Source: Enterococcus_D sp050529585
Lineage (GTDB): Bacteria > Bacillota > Bacilli > Lactobacillales > Enterococcaceae
Assembly: GCF_050529585.1 (NCBI RefSeq)
Contig: NZ_CP172882.1
Location: 2,790,001 to 2,854,000, forward strand
DNA: 64,000 nucleotides
Direction: 5' to 3'
Shown: positions 8,183 to 16,652 of the stretch, piece by piece
Numbering within the stretch: position 1 is the first letter of the stretch
Layout of the letters: every line of letters begins with the position of its first letter
Made by a program: the position numbers and the translations under genes
Notes under the pieces: model-generated
The model's database searches: none
The model's input: only the letters and a program-made list of their open reading frames with translations
What the model was told of the DNA's origin: nothing

Positions 8183-9214
8183 TCATTTGTTTTCTTGGAA
8201 ATATTCGTGGTTTGCCGCTTTTTTCAATCGATTCATGTAGGCAGCACCAATCCCTGCTTCAGAAAACGTCGCTGCCAGCAGCAAATCAAATCCTGCAGTC
8301 GATTCATCCAAAGCCCGCAAACCTGCGAATAAGCCTCTCGCAGCTGCTTCTGGACTGTCATCAAAATACTGATAGATTGCTGCCGTTTCCTTACGGACTG
8401 CATCAGCGATCGTAGGGCCTGCCAAAACCCCCACTTTCAAGTGATTGGCTTGCGCCCAAGCAATTGCTGCTGGCCAATTTGCTTCTTTCACCATCATCAC
8501 CTTGGTATTTGGCGCGTAATGTTTATACTTCATTCCAGGTGCTTTGGGTGCCTCGCCAGCCGAAACCAAATGTTTATCCAATAAAACCTCAGTTTCTAAA
8601 ACAGCTTCAAGTTGCTCTTTGGCAATCGCACCTGGCCGTAAAATGATCGGCTTCCCTGAAGGATCACTTAAATCAAGAACAGTCGACTCTACACCGATCC
8701 GTGTTGTTCCTCCATCCAAAATACCGGCAATCTTCCCTTGCAGATCATGCCAGACATGTGCCGCCGATGTTGGACTCGGCTTGCCTGAAGTATTGGCACT
8801 TGGTCCCACCAATGGTTGCTGCACTTTTTCGATCAATGCCAATGTTTGCGGATGATCCGGCATCCGAAAAGCCGCAGTGTCCAGCCCTCCTGTAACGATA
8901 GACGGCAAGCTGCCCGCTTTGATTTTAAAAATCAATGTCAAGGGACCAGGCCAAAAAGTCTTCATCAGTTTTTTAGCCATTGGTGATAGGTTATCCACAA
9001 ACGCTTCAACTTGTGCCGACGCTGCAACATGGACAATCAATGGATTGTCGCTCGGTCTTCCTTTTACTTGGTAGACTTGTGCAACAGCATCTGGTAAAAG
9101 CGCACTCGCGCCTAAGCCATAGACTGTTTCAGTTGGAAAAGCCACTAAACCGCCTTTTGCTAGAACTGCAGCTGCTTCTGCAATGTGATCTTCATCAAAT
9201 AATTTGGTTTCCAC
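8183..9214 (-). CDS. ywlC: Threonylcarbamoyl-AMP synthase (Sua5/YwlC type)
   Basis: This enzyme makes threonylcarbamoyl-AMP from threonine, bicarbonate and ATP, the first step of t6A37 modification of ANN-decoding tRNAs. The N-terminal ~200 residues form the YrdC/Sua5 domain, with AFPTETVYGLGA, KGRPSDNPLIVHV and GPSANTSGKPSPT visible. The C-terminal ~130 residues form the Sua5 extension. The length of 343 fits the long Sua5 form. The start is GTG at 9212-9214, preceded by AAAGGA. A DnaA box (9218-9226) lies between this ribosome binding site and the start, so DnaA binding could in principle affect expression. Confidence 0.93.
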   Translation of the reverse strand: METKLFDEDHIAEAAAVLAKGGLVAFPTETVYGLGASALLPDAVAQVYQVKGRPSDNPLIVHVAASAQVEAFVDNLSPMAKKLMKTFWPGPLTLIFKIKAGSLPSIVTGGLDTAAFRMPDHPQTLALIEKVQQPLVGPSANTSGKPSPTSAAHVWHDLQGKIAGILDGGTTRIGVESTVLDLSDPSGKPIILRPGAIAKEQLEAVLETEVLLDKHLVSAGEAPKAPGMKYKHYAPNTKVMMVKEANWPAAIAWAQANHLKVGVLAGPTIADAVRKETAAIYQYFDDSPEAAARGLFAGLRALDESTAGFDLLLAATFSEAGIGAAYMNRLKKAANHEYFQENK

Positions 9215-9217
9215 AGT

Positions 9218-9414
9218 TTATCCACATCCTTTATTTATACATTTCCACAGTTATCAACATTTGACGTTTTTTTATCCACATTTTGTGGATAAATCGTTTG
9301 TCAAGTGTGTATAAGTCTGTTTATAACTCGATTTCCTTTTTATTTGCTTGTTTCAAAGGCTTTTTTATCAGATTCACCCTTCAAAAAAATTATTTATCCA
9401 CAGTTTGTGGATGA
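9218..9414. other. DnaA-box cluster between ywlC and prmC
   Basis: In 197 bases there are five perfect TTATNCACA DnaA boxes: 9218-9226 (+), 9272-9280 (+), 9284-9292 (-), 9306-9314 (-) and 9394-9402 (+). Three more carry one mismatch: 9251-9259 (+), 9318-9326 (-) and 9406-9414 (-). Two pairs face each other, separated by 3 bases. The cluster spans the ywlC start region, the AT-rich intergenic gap and the last codons of prmC. In B. subtilis a DnaA-box cluster that titrates DnaA is known next to ywlC (recalled, not checked), which suggests the same role here. Confidence 0.85.
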
Positions 9415-10259
9415 CGAACAATGACTATCCGGTCTTGTCCAGCGATATCTTGTTTGATCGTGACTATTTTTTGCGGAAATGCCGCAGCAAATATGCCTTG
9501 AACGGCTTTTCCTTGTTGAAAACCAATTTCCACTGCAATCTGCCCAGCAGGTGTTAGGCAACGCTGGGCTTGTTGGGCAATTTTTTTATACATCGCCAAC
9601 CCATCGTCTTCTGCAAACAGCGCCAGTTTCGGTTCATATTCTCTGACACTGACATCCATCAAATCCCACTCATTCTGGCTGATATAAGGTGGATTAGAGA
9701 CAATTAAGTCCCATTGTTGTTCAATGATCGGCAACAGCGTATCTCCTTGATAGAAATCAATTGCGGCATCAAGTATTGCCGCATTTTCTTTTGCAATGGC
9801 CAATGCAGCCTGTGATAAATCTACTGCAGCGACTTGCCAATGTGGTCGCGCCAATTTTAAGGAAATCGCAATCGCACCCGTACCTGTCCCAACATCCACT
9901 ACCCGCAGTGGTTTATCTCCAGGAAAGTCAGCCAAACATTGTGCAACCAATTCTTCGGTTTCTGGCCGTGGAATCAACGTATCCCCTGTAACTTTAAACT
10001 GATGTCCATAAAATTCTTCATATCCTAACAGATACTGGGGCGGCTGGTGATCTAATAATTGTGCCAAATCATCTTTGATCTGTTGTTCATCTGTTGGCAC
10101 GATTGGTGTGTCCATGTGCAGCAGCCAATCCAATTGCTGCCATTTTTTGCGCCGTAAAAAAAGATAGTGGATCGCATATCCTTCCAGTCCGGCAGATTCT
10201 AAAAAAGAAGAAGCCCGTGAAAGGACTTCTCGATAGGTTTTAGCCATTTTGCATCTCAT
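9390..10259 (-). CDS. prmC: PrmC, release factor glutamine methyltransferase
   Basis: This SAM-dependent enzyme methylates the Gln of the GGQ motif in RF1 and RF2. The length is 289 residues, or 285 if the second Met at 10247 is used. The SAM site VVDVGTGTGAIAISL lies at about residues 120-134 and the catalytic NPPY at 189-192. It overlaps the end of prfA, its substrate gene, by 20 bases (8 from the second Met), so translation is coupled. Its last codons lie within the DnaA-box cluster, which may constrain the C-terminal sequence. Confidence 0.95.
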   Translation of the reverse strand: MRCKMAKTYREVLSRASSFLESAGLEGYAIHYLFLRRKKWQQLDWLLHMDTPIVPTDEQQIKDDLAQLLDHQPPQYLLGYEEFYGHQFKVTGDTLIPRPETEELVAQCLADFPGDKPLRVVDVGTGTGAIAISLKLARPHWQVAAVDLSQAALAIAKENAAILDAAIDFYQGDTLLPIIEQQWDLIVSNPPYISQNEWDLMDVSVREYEPKLALFAEDDGLAMYKKIAQQAQRCLTPAGQIAVEIGFQQGKAVQGIFAAAFPQKIVTIKQDIAGQDRIVIVRHPQTVDK

Positions 10260-11313
10260 CTAATTTTGATGTTTGATCATACATGATCAACGCATCCACG
10301 ATTTCATCCAATTTACCAGCCAAAATTTGATCCAATTTTTGGATAGTCAAGCCGATGCGATGATCGGTCACGCGGTTTTGCGGGAAATTATAGGTACGGA
10401 TCCGTTCAGAACGATCCCCTGTCCCAACAGCCGACTTACGGTTGGCATCGTATTCGCTTTGGGCTTCTTGAGAAATTTGATCATAGACCCGTGCCCGCAA
10501 CACTTTCATCGCTTTCTCACGATTTTTCAACTGAGAACGTTCATCTTGCATCGCCACCGCGATCCCTGTTGGTAAATGGGTCAGACGCACTGCAGAGGCA
10601 GTTTTGTTGACGTGCTGACCACCAGCACCTGATGCATGATAAATATCGACCCGGATATCTTTATCCGCGATATCGATTTCTACCTCTTCTGCCTCTGGCA
10701 TAACGACAACTGTTGCTGTCGATGTATGGATCCGTCCTTGAGACTCAGTCGATGGGACCCGCTGTACACGATGGGCACCACTTTCATATTTCAATTTTGA
10801 GAAGACACTATCACCAGTGATCATCATGATGACTTCTTTATATCCGCCGATACCAGTAACATTGGCATCCATGACTTCGACTTTCCAGCCTTGATTCTCC
10901 GCATATTTTTGATACATATTGAATAGATCGCCGGCGAATAAAGCTGCTTCATCACCACCAGCAGCACCACGAATTTCCATAATAATATTTTTGTCATCAT
11001 TGGGATCTTTTGGTAATAACAAAATCTTGATACGGTCTTCTAAAACTTCTTTTTCTTTCTTCAAATCTGATAATTCTTCTTTGGCCATTTCTGCCATATC
11101 GGCATCTAAACTTTCGCCAAGCAGTTCTTCTGTATCTTTGATTCCTTCCACGACTTCTTTATAGCGTCGGTATACTTCAACAGTATCCCGAGTGTTGGCC
11201 TCTTCTTTAGACAGCTGCATAAAACGTTTCGTGTCTGAAATAACAGCAGGATCACTGAGTAATTCGCCTAATTCTTCATAACGGTCTTCTATTGCTTGTA
11301 ACTGATCGTACAT
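10240..11313 (-). CDS. prfA: Peptide chain release factor 1
   Basis: RF1 recognises UAA and UAG stop codons and triggers peptide release. The catalytic GGQ is at residues 231-233, and a PST tripeptide sits at the codon-recognition position (187-189, where RF1 usually has PxT). The length of 357 is typical. It lies 3 bases after the end of tdk and overlaps prmC, its modifying enzyme, in an operon running tdk-prfA-prmC-ywlC. Confidence 0.97.
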   Translation of the reverse strand: MYDQLQAIEDRYEELGELLSDPAVISDTKRFMQLSKEEANTRDTVEVYRRYKEVVEGIKDTEELLGESLDADMAEMAKEELSDLKKEKEVLEDRIKILLLPKDPNDDKNIIMEIRGAAGGDEAALFAGDLFNMYQKYAENQGWKVEVMDANVTGIGGYKEVIMMITGDSVFSKLKYESGAHRVQRVPSTESQGRIHTSTATVVVMPEAEEVEIDIADKDIRVDIYHASGAGGQHVNKTASAVRLTHLPTGIAVAMQDERSQLKNREKAMKVLRARVYDQISQEAQSEYDANRKSAVGTGDRSERIRTYNFPQNRVTDHRIGLTIQKLDQILAGKLDEIVDALIMYDQTSKLDEMQNG

Positions 11314-11316
11314 GGT

Positions 11317-11901
11317 TTATTCTCCTTCTTTTTTCATGACAGGGTGAAAGTAATGTTTTCGACAAACTGGGTAATAGGCTTCATTGCCGCCAATTTGGAC
11401 TTGATCCCCTTCATAGACAGGCTTGCCGTCGATGTAATGCAGATTCATTGTCGCTTTTTTGTGACAGAACCAGCAAATTGTTTTCATTTCTTCAATTTTA
11501 TCCGCGTACAAGAGCAAATACTTCGAGCCTTCAAACAACTCATTGCGAAAATCATTTTTCAAACCAAACGCCATAACTGGAATACCTAATTCGTCGACGA
11601 TTTTGGTAAAGGCGAGTACATGATGTTTCTTCAAAAATTGTGCCTCATCGATCAAGATACAATATGGTTTATACCCCAAGTCTTTGATCAAATGATATAA
11701 ATCTGTTTCATCAAATATCGGAATCGCATCGCGTTCTAAACCGATTCTGCTTGATACATTCCCGATACCGCTTCTCGTGTCTAAACCGCTGGTCATGATC
11801 ACAACTGGTTTGTCTTGTTCTTCATAATTGTGTGCCACTTTCAAAATTTCAATGGTCTTGCCACTATTCATCGCGCCATATTTAAAAAAAAGCTGTGCCA
11901 T
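11317..11901 (-). CDS. tdk: Thymidine kinase
   Basis: This type II thymidine kinase phosphorylates thymidine with ATP in nucleotide salvage. The P-loop FKYGAMNSGKT is near the N terminus, DEAQFL is the Walker B/catalytic region, and two zinc cysteine pairs are visible (CWFCHKKA and the later VCRKH). The ATG at 11901 (MAQLFF) was preferred because GAGGAAGG lies nine bases upstream. An ATG three codons earlier abuts that sequence. It is the first gene of the tdk-prfA-prmC operon. Confidence 0.96.
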   Translation of the reverse strand: MAQLFFKYGAMNSGKTIEILKVAHNYEEQDKPVVIMTSGLDTRSGIGNVSSRIGLERDAIPIFDETDLYHLIKDLGYKPYCILIDEAQFLKKHHVLAFTKIVDELGIPVMAFGLKNDFRNELFEGSKYLLLYADKIEEMKTICWFCHKKATMNLHYIDGKPVYEGDQVQIGGNEAYYPVCRKHYFHPVMKKEGE

Positions 11902-11931
11902 TTCGCCCATCCTTCCTCATACTCCTTTGGT

Positions 11932-11960
11932 ATTATACTTGAAAAAACGAAATTTTTACA
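11932..11960 (-). promoter_or_regulatory. Promoter of the tdk-prfA-prmC operon
   Basis: On the minus strand a perfect -10 TATAAT (11932-11937) lies 17 bases downstream of a poor -35 TGTAAA (11955-11960). It sits about 30 bases upstream of tdk. Confidence 0.6.
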
Positions 11961-12033
11961 GACTTAAATTCTTGCTGCAGCGATTGCTCCAATGAAGCCA
12001 GACCCATAAAAAAACAAGAACACCTCACATAAC

Positions 12034-12609
12034 TTATACGTACCCAGTTTGATCAAGAATGTCCATGGCTCGGGAATAGTCAAGGTTGGCATGGCCATCG
12101 ATATCCGTATCAATGATCGCAAAACCTAACGATCGATATAAAGCAATTGCGTGATGACTCCAAGTTTGTGTATGCAGATAAATCATCGGCGCATCTGCTT
12201 GCTGACAGACTGTTAGTACACGTTGCAGCAGTTGGCGGGCGATGCCTTGCCGTTGTCCACGAGGATGGACAGCCACCCAATGCACGATGGGCACTAAAAC
12301 ACCATCTTCCCGCATTTTCCACCACGCTGTAGCCGTACCGATAGGTTCTCCTTGTGCATCCAGCGCAAAAAACATTCGTCGGTTCAACGCTTGTTCTTCT
12401 GGTATAAATGTAGCTTGAAAATACTGCAATGCTTCTGTTTCGCTTTCAAACTCACCAACCGCCGTTTCGATAGCTGCCCATTTTTCAGCATCTCCGACTT
12501 GATAAGTTCTGATTGGCACGCGATTGGGCATTGGTTTTGTCTCAACTATTGTCTTTGTAGGTCGCGCCATCCAAAGTTCCGCATAGGGAATGGTTTTATC
12601 TAACATCAT
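12034..12609 (-). CDS. GNAT-family N-acetyltransferase
   Basis: This is a 191-residue protein with a GNAT fold at residues 35-180. Acetyl-CoA binding motif A is visible as VAVHPRGQRQGIARQLLQ, followed by LYRSLGF, a typical motif B segment. The substrate cannot be inferred. The start overlaps the stop of the upstream P-loop kinase gene by 4 bases (ATGA), so the two are made together and may act on the same small molecule. Two Met codons begin the frame, and either could be used. Confidence 0.85.
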   Translation of the reverse strand: MMLDKTIPYAELWMARPTKTIVETKPMPNRVPIRTYQVGDAEKWAAIETAVGEFESETEALQYFQATFIPEEQALNRRMFFALDAQGEPIGTATAWWKMREDGVLVPIVHWVAVHPRGQRQGIARQLLQRVLTVCQQADAPMIYLHTQTWSHHAIALYRSLGFAIIDTDIDGHANLDYSRAMDILDQTGYV

Positions 12610-13133
12610 GATCCCTCACTTATATGTTTGTAGTCTTTGATAATTTGATTGGTCGTATCTGTTTCGCTCTGTTCTTGGGTAATCACTTTTTCATCGATCA
12701 CGATAGCCATTTTATCCTGTAGCCAATCATTTGGACGCCACCAACGGCGCATATCTGTTTCTGAAAACTGTTTATTTTGCGGTCGCGTTTGGTGACGTTG
12801 ACAGGTTATCTCAAAGGGTATATCAAAATAATAAACAAGGTGCTTATGCGCAAATAGACGAAACACATCTTTTAGAAAATCATGGTACACATCCGAAGAA
12901 AAGATACCTTCCACAATAACGATCGGCACACAAGATTGACCGTACTGGATCGTGCGCAGCATCAATTCTATTGCTGGATTATTCGGCGTATCTTTAATAT
13001 GAAAAATTTCTTTACGAAAGACGTCTTGAGAGATCAACAGTGCATCTGCACCAAAATAAGCATGCAATGCTTTGGCAATGGTTGTTTTCCCACTACCTGA
13101 ATTGCCTCTTAGCAAAATCAGTGTTGCAGCCAT
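12606..13133 (-). CDS. P-loop kinase-like protein
   Basis: This is a 175-residue protein with Walker A GNSGSGKTT at residues 10-18, LISQDVFRKEI as the likely acceptor-binding Asp region, and VIVEGIF as a Walker B-like strand. A lid-type segment follows (CQRHQTRPQNKQF and RRWW). It resembles small-molecule kinases of the zeta-toxin/chloramphenicol or uridine kinase type. The substrate is unknown. It is coupled to a GNAT acetyltransferase by a 4-base overlap. No antitoxin gene precedes it, which argues against a zeta toxin. Confidence 0.75.
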   Translation of the reverse strand: MAATLILLRGNSGSGKTTIAKALHAYFGADALLISQDVFRKEIFHIKDTPNNPAIELMLRTIQYGQSCVPIVIVEGIFSSDVYHDFLKDVFRLFAHKHLVYYFDIPFEITCQRHQTRPQNKQFSETDMRRWWRPNDWLQDKMAIVIDEKVITQEQSETDTTNQIIKDYKHISEGS

Positions 13134-13220
13134 ATCTCAAATCCCCTTTTCCTTTACATCAAGCATATCATTTGTTTTTCGCCATGAGAAGCTTACCATA
13201 GGAGAAAAGGAGGCATTTAT

Positions 13221-13739
13221 ATGAAAGATACAGCAATTTTTGCAGGTGGTTGTTTTTGGTGCATGGTCAAACCCTTTGATTCTTTGCCTGGCATTGAGAA
13301 AGTGGTCTCCGGATTTACTGGTGGGCACGTCCCTCATCCAACGTATCAAGAAGTCACAACTGGAACGACGGGTCATACTGAAGCAGTGGAGATCACCTTT
13401 GATCCTGAACTGATTTCCTATGATGAACTCGTTTCGATTTACTGGCAACAAACCGATCCAACCGATGCCTTTGGTCAATTCGCAGACCGTGGCGATTCTT
13501 ATCGTCCAGTGATTTTTTACAATAGTGCAAAACAAAAAGCCATTGCTGAGGAATCTAAAGCCAATCTGCAAGCCAGTGGTCGTTTTACTGATCAAATCGT
13601 CACAAGTATTGAACCGGCGGAACCTTTTTATCCAGCTGAAGACTATCACCAAGATTTTTATAAAAAAAACGCTGCCCATTATCATGCATACAGTGAAGGT
13701 TCTGGCCGCGCGGGATTTATTCGCAAAAACTGGGGGTGA
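13221..13739 (+). CDS. msrA: Peptide methionine (S)-S-oxide reductase
   Basis: MsrA repairs S-methionine sulfoxide in proteins and free methionine. The signature GCFWC is at residues 10-14, with catalytic Cys11 and neighbouring Cys14. The substrate-pocket segments YQEVTTGTTGHTEAVEI and DPTDAFGQFADRGDSYRP are all present. The 172-residue length is normal and there is no MsrB fusion. The ATG follows an AAAGGAGG site, and the gene is monocistronic with a terminator right after it. Confidence 0.96.
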   Translation: MKDTAIFAGGCFWCMVKPFDSLPGIEKVVSGFTGGHVPHPTYQEVTTGTTGHTEAVEITFDPELISYDELVSIYWQQTDPTDAFGQFADRGDSYRPVIFYNSAKQKAIAEESKANLQASGRFTDQIVTSIEPAEPFYPAEDYHQDFYKKNAAHYHAYSEGSGRAGFIRKNWG

Positions 13740-13771
13740 TTATTGCCCAGACTAAGAAAAGGAAATTCATA

Positions 13772-13808
13772 CGGATACCTTCACTTCACGGGAGGTATCC
13801 GCTTTTTC
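13772..13808 (+). terminator. Terminator of msrA
   Basis: The hairpin CGGATACC (13772-13779) pairs with GGTATCCG (13794-13801) and is followed by a T-rich tail. Confidence 0.85.
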
Positions 13809-13890
13809 TTATCACAAAAAAAATTGACAACGATCTACATTACGCGTTAAGATGGTTGAAAATTCTGACGATTATTGAGGAGTGTTGTCT

Positions 13891-14955
13891 ATGTTAGCCA
13901 ATGAAGTCCGCCCTGGGCCCAATCGGTATGTGACTGGTGAGAATGTCTTAAACGATTTACCCGACTATTTAGCCGATTTTGAACATGTTGCAGTCATCAC
14001 TGGAACCCAATCCTTTGCTGCATTTGAAGCTTATTATCCCCATGATTTTGACTATCCGATCTATCGCTATGATGGTTCTTCCAGCTATGAAAATGGACAG
14101 TTCCTTGCAGAAAAGATCATGTATGCTGATGCTGTGGTCGCCATTGGTGGTGGTCGGGTGGCTGATACAGCAAAAATCACCGCTGAACGGCTTGGTGCAG
14201 AACTCATTGTGATCCCAACCCTCGTTTCCAATTGCGCCCCCTTCACGCCAGTGATCGTCGTCTATCATCCAGACCACACGATCAACAAAATCGATTATGC
14301 AAAAAAGGGCGCCTATCTCACACTAGTCGATACAGCCTTCTTATTGGCTACACCTGTAGATTACTTTATTGCCGGTATCGCCGATACATTGGCAAAATAT
14401 TATGAAATGGAAGCCATTTATCGTCATTTGACCGATGACAAAAAAACCGCATTGGTGCGCTTAGGGTTTCAAAGTGCTTGCTTGATCAAAGAGTTGCTGA
14501 TCCATGATGCCACCCAAGCAGTGGCTGATCTGCAAGCACAGAAGTTGACGCCGGCATTTGCTCGCATCACAGACGCCATTATTGCACTGGCTGGTGAAGT
14601 TGGTGGTTTTGCCGTTGACTTCGGCCGCACTTCCGGCGCCCATGCTTTACATGATGGCTTGTCGTATTTAGAAGAGACCCATTCTGTTTTACACGGCAAC
14701 AAAGTCGCTTATTGTATTTGGGTACAACTGGCTTATACCAATGACTTAGCCGTTATCAAAGAGCTGCGTCCTTTCTATGAAGCCTTGCACTTGCCGATGA
14801 AATTAAAAGATATCCATGTCACCCGCACCGACCAAGCCTACTTTGAAGATGTGTTACGCTATGCCATCAATCCCGAAGAAACATTTGTGTTGATTGATCC
14901 AGCAATTACGACCGAAAAAGTCTACCAAGCGATCCTTGCTGTTGAAGCACTTTGA
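13891..14955 (+). CDS. Iron-type (group III) alcohol dehydrogenase, GldA-like
   Basis: This is a 354-residue NAD(P)-dependent dehydrogenase of the glycerol dehydrogenase/iron-containing ADH superfamily. The nucleotide motif AIGGGRVADTAK is at about residues 88-99. Metal ligands are suggested by Asp in GIADTLAKYYE and by His in GAHALHDGL and LHGNKVAYC. The substrate is unknown. Glycerol is possible, but there is no dhaKLM or glpK nearby. The ATG at 13891 is chosen over a GTG at 13882 because GAGGAG lies eight bases before it. It stands between msrA and the potassium transporter, with no obvious operon partner. Confidence 0.85.
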   Translation: MLANEVRPGPNRYVTGENVLNDLPDYLADFEHVAVITGTQSFAAFEAYYPHDFDYPIYRYDGSSSYENGQFLAEKIMYADAVVAIGGGRVADTAKITAERLGAELIVIPTLVSNCAPFTPVIVVYHPDHTINKIDYAKKGAYLTLVDTAFLLATPVDYFIAGIADTLAKYYEMEAIYRHLTDDKKTALVRLGFQSACLIKELLIHDATQAVADLQAQKLTPAFARITDAIIALAGEVGGFAVDFGRTSGAHALHDGLSYLEETHSVLHGNKVAYCIWVQLAYTNDLAVIKELRPFYEALHLPMKLKDIHVTRTDQAYFEDVLRYAINPEETFVLIDPAITTEKVYQAILAVEAL

Positions 14956-14992
14956 TTTTAGGAGAAAGCATCTCCCTGCCCTATCACTTTCA

Positions 14993-15021
14993 TTCAAAAA
15001 CCCCTTGTTCTTTGGTATACT
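14993..15021 (+). promoter_or_regulatory. Promoter of the ktrB-like gene
   Basis: The -35 TTCAAA (14993-14998) and -10 TATACT (15016-15021) are 17 bases apart, 33 bases upstream of the ATG. Confidence 0.6.
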
Positions 15022-15054
15022 GTTCTTAGTTTACCAAGTGAGGGGTTAATCTAC

Positions 15055-16461
15055 ATGAATATCAGCCGCTTTGCCCGACTGACACAACGCAAGGGTAAGA
15101 CATTTCTTTCAAAAAACGTATCTTCGATCCAAGTGATCGTTTTTTATTATATCGTGATGACAGTCGTATCATTGGTCTTGTTTTACTTGCCATTTTTCCG
15201 TAAAGCAGATGCCGATGTTTCTTTTATCGATCTGTTTTTCATGGCAGTCAGCACAGTCAGCGTGACTGGACTAACGACATTCCCCATCAATGATATATTC
15301 AATGACCGCGGTGTTGTTTTACTTGAAGTCCTATTCCAAGTAGGTGGGTTGGGGATCATGATGATCTCCACCTTTTTTGCAATCGTCTCTCGACGAAAAA
15401 TCAGTTTGAAACAACGACAGCTGATCATGACCGATATGAACCAACCCAAATTAAGCGGGATCGTCCGGATGATCCGCACGACATTTACCATTATTTTGTT
15501 GTGTCAGATAGTAGCTGGTTCCATCTTCGCGCTCTATTTTCACCTATATGGGTATTACAACAACTGGCGGGATGCGATTTTTTATGGTTTTTATCAAGCG
15601 ATTTCGGCTGTCACCAACTCCGGTTTTGATGTAACCGGCAACTCGATTTTGCCTTTTTCTCATGACTACTTTTTCTTGAGTTGTATCATGCTGTTGATTT
15701 TTATCGGCGGCATTGGCTTTCCGGTCATCATGGACTTTCGAGAATGGGTTCAATTTAAATTGAAAAAACGACGGCGGCAACTGCCCTTTCGCTTCTCCTT
15801 ATTTACCAAAATCGCTGTCTTAGCATTCGTGATTCTATTTGTTGGCGGTACTCTGGCAATCTTCTTCCTTGAAAAGGACCATCTGTTCAAAGATTACAGC
15901 TTGAGCGGGATGTGGATGAATAGTATGTTCTATTCAATGACGACGCGAAATGCTGGTTTGCAGATCCACGACTTAGGAAACTTCCAGACAACCACATTGA
16001 TCGTATTCTCATTGCTCATGTTCATTGGCTGTAGTCCGAGCTCAGTCGGCGGTGGGATTCGTACCACAACGATCGCGATCATTGGCTTGTATCTATATGC
16101 GTTTTTGAAAAGCGAAGACAATATCAATATTTTCGGCCGTCGTATCGATGAAGATGATGTTCGTAAATCCGTTGTCGTCTTTATGTTGTCTATGGGTATG
16201 TGCTTTTTCTGCGTGCTGTTTTTGACCGCAACCGAAGATATTCCCTTGATTGCGATTATTGTAGAGGTTTCATCGGCTTTTGGAACAACGGGTCTATCGT
16301 TAGGTATCACTGGTGACCTATCCACTATCGGCAAATTAGTGATTGCTCTCTTGATGTTCATCGGACGAATCGGTATGTTGTACACATTGATGTTATTCGT
16401 ACCAAAAGAAACCCGTGATATCGGCTACGAATACCCAACCGAAAAAATCATTATTGGTTAA
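15055..16461 (+). CDS. ktrB: KtrB/TrkH-type potassium channel subunit
   Basis: This 468-residue membrane protein is the ion-conducting subunit of a Ktr-type potassium uptake system. The four non-identical selectivity-filter loops of the superfamily are visible: VSVTGLTTF, VTNSGFDVT, TTRNAGLQ and FGTTGLSLG. Each has a central Gly and is followed by a second helix. The length and the basic N terminus match KtrB/NtpJ of enterococci. A KtrA (RCK) partner is not encoded next to it and must come from elsewhere. It has its own promoter. Confidence 0.93.
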   Translation: MNISRFARLTQRKGKTFLSKNVSSIQVIVFYYIVMTVVSLVLFYLPFFRKADADVSFIDLFFMAVSTVSVTGLTTFPINDIFNDRGVVLLEVLFQVGGLGIMMISTFFAIVSRRKISLKQRQLIMTDMNQPKLSGIVRMIRTTFTIILLCQIVAGSIFALYFHLYGYYNNWRDAIFYGFYQAISAVTNSGFDVTGNSILPFSHDYFFLSCIMLLIFIGGIGFPVIMDFREWVQFKLKKRRRQLPFRFSLFTKIAVLAFVILFVGGTLAIFFLEKDHLFKDYSLSGMWMNSMFYSMTTRNAGLQIHDLGNFQTTTLIVFSLLMFIGCSPSSVGGGIRTTTIAIIGLYLYAFLKSEDNINIFGRRIDEDDVRKSVVVFMLSMGMCFFCVLFLTATEDIPLIAIIVEVSSAFGTTGLSLGITGDLSTIGKLVIALLMFIGRIGMLYTLMLFVPKETRDIGYEYPTEKIIIG

Positions 16462-16497
16462 ATCGTATCTGCATACAATGAAATGCAGGTTTATTGG

Positions 16498-16532
16498 ACC
16501 CAGATCAGCACTTGTTGCCGGTTTGGGTTTTT
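16498..16532 (+). terminator. Weak candidate terminator after ktrB
   Basis: ACCCA and TGGGT can pair around a ~20-base loop and are followed by TTTT. A second small hairpin (CTGCAT/ATGCAG) lies just before. Neither is convincing. Confidence 0.35.
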
Positions 16533-16574
16533 AGCTGTTCTCTTAGCAGAAATTTAAAGAATAGCAAAAGCAAT

Positions 16575-16603
16575 TTAACCTTTTTGGTTGAATATGGTAT
16601 GAT
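16575..16603 (+). promoter_or_regulatory. Promoter of murT-gatD
   Basis: The -35 TTAACC (16575-16580) and -10 TATGAT (16598-16603) are 17 bases apart, 49 bases upstream of the murT ATG. Confidence 0.55.
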
Positions 16604-16652
16604 AAATTGAATTTGCGCAATCTTCACAACTGCGCTAAATGGAGGGTAAATT

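Noticed and set aside
9218..9414. Reading the DnaA-box cluster as a replication origin
   Set aside because: There is no dnaA or dnaN gene, no clear unwinding element next to it, and the neighbours (prmC, ywlC) fit a titration cluster better.
12606..13133. Calling the P-loop kinase a zeta toxin
   Set aside because: No epsilon-like antitoxin precedes it, and it is coupled instead to an acetyltransferase.
13137..13685. Long open frame on the minus strand opposite msrA
   Set aside because: It is antisense to a gene with the clear GCFWC motif, has no ribosome binding site, and looks like codon-bias shadow.
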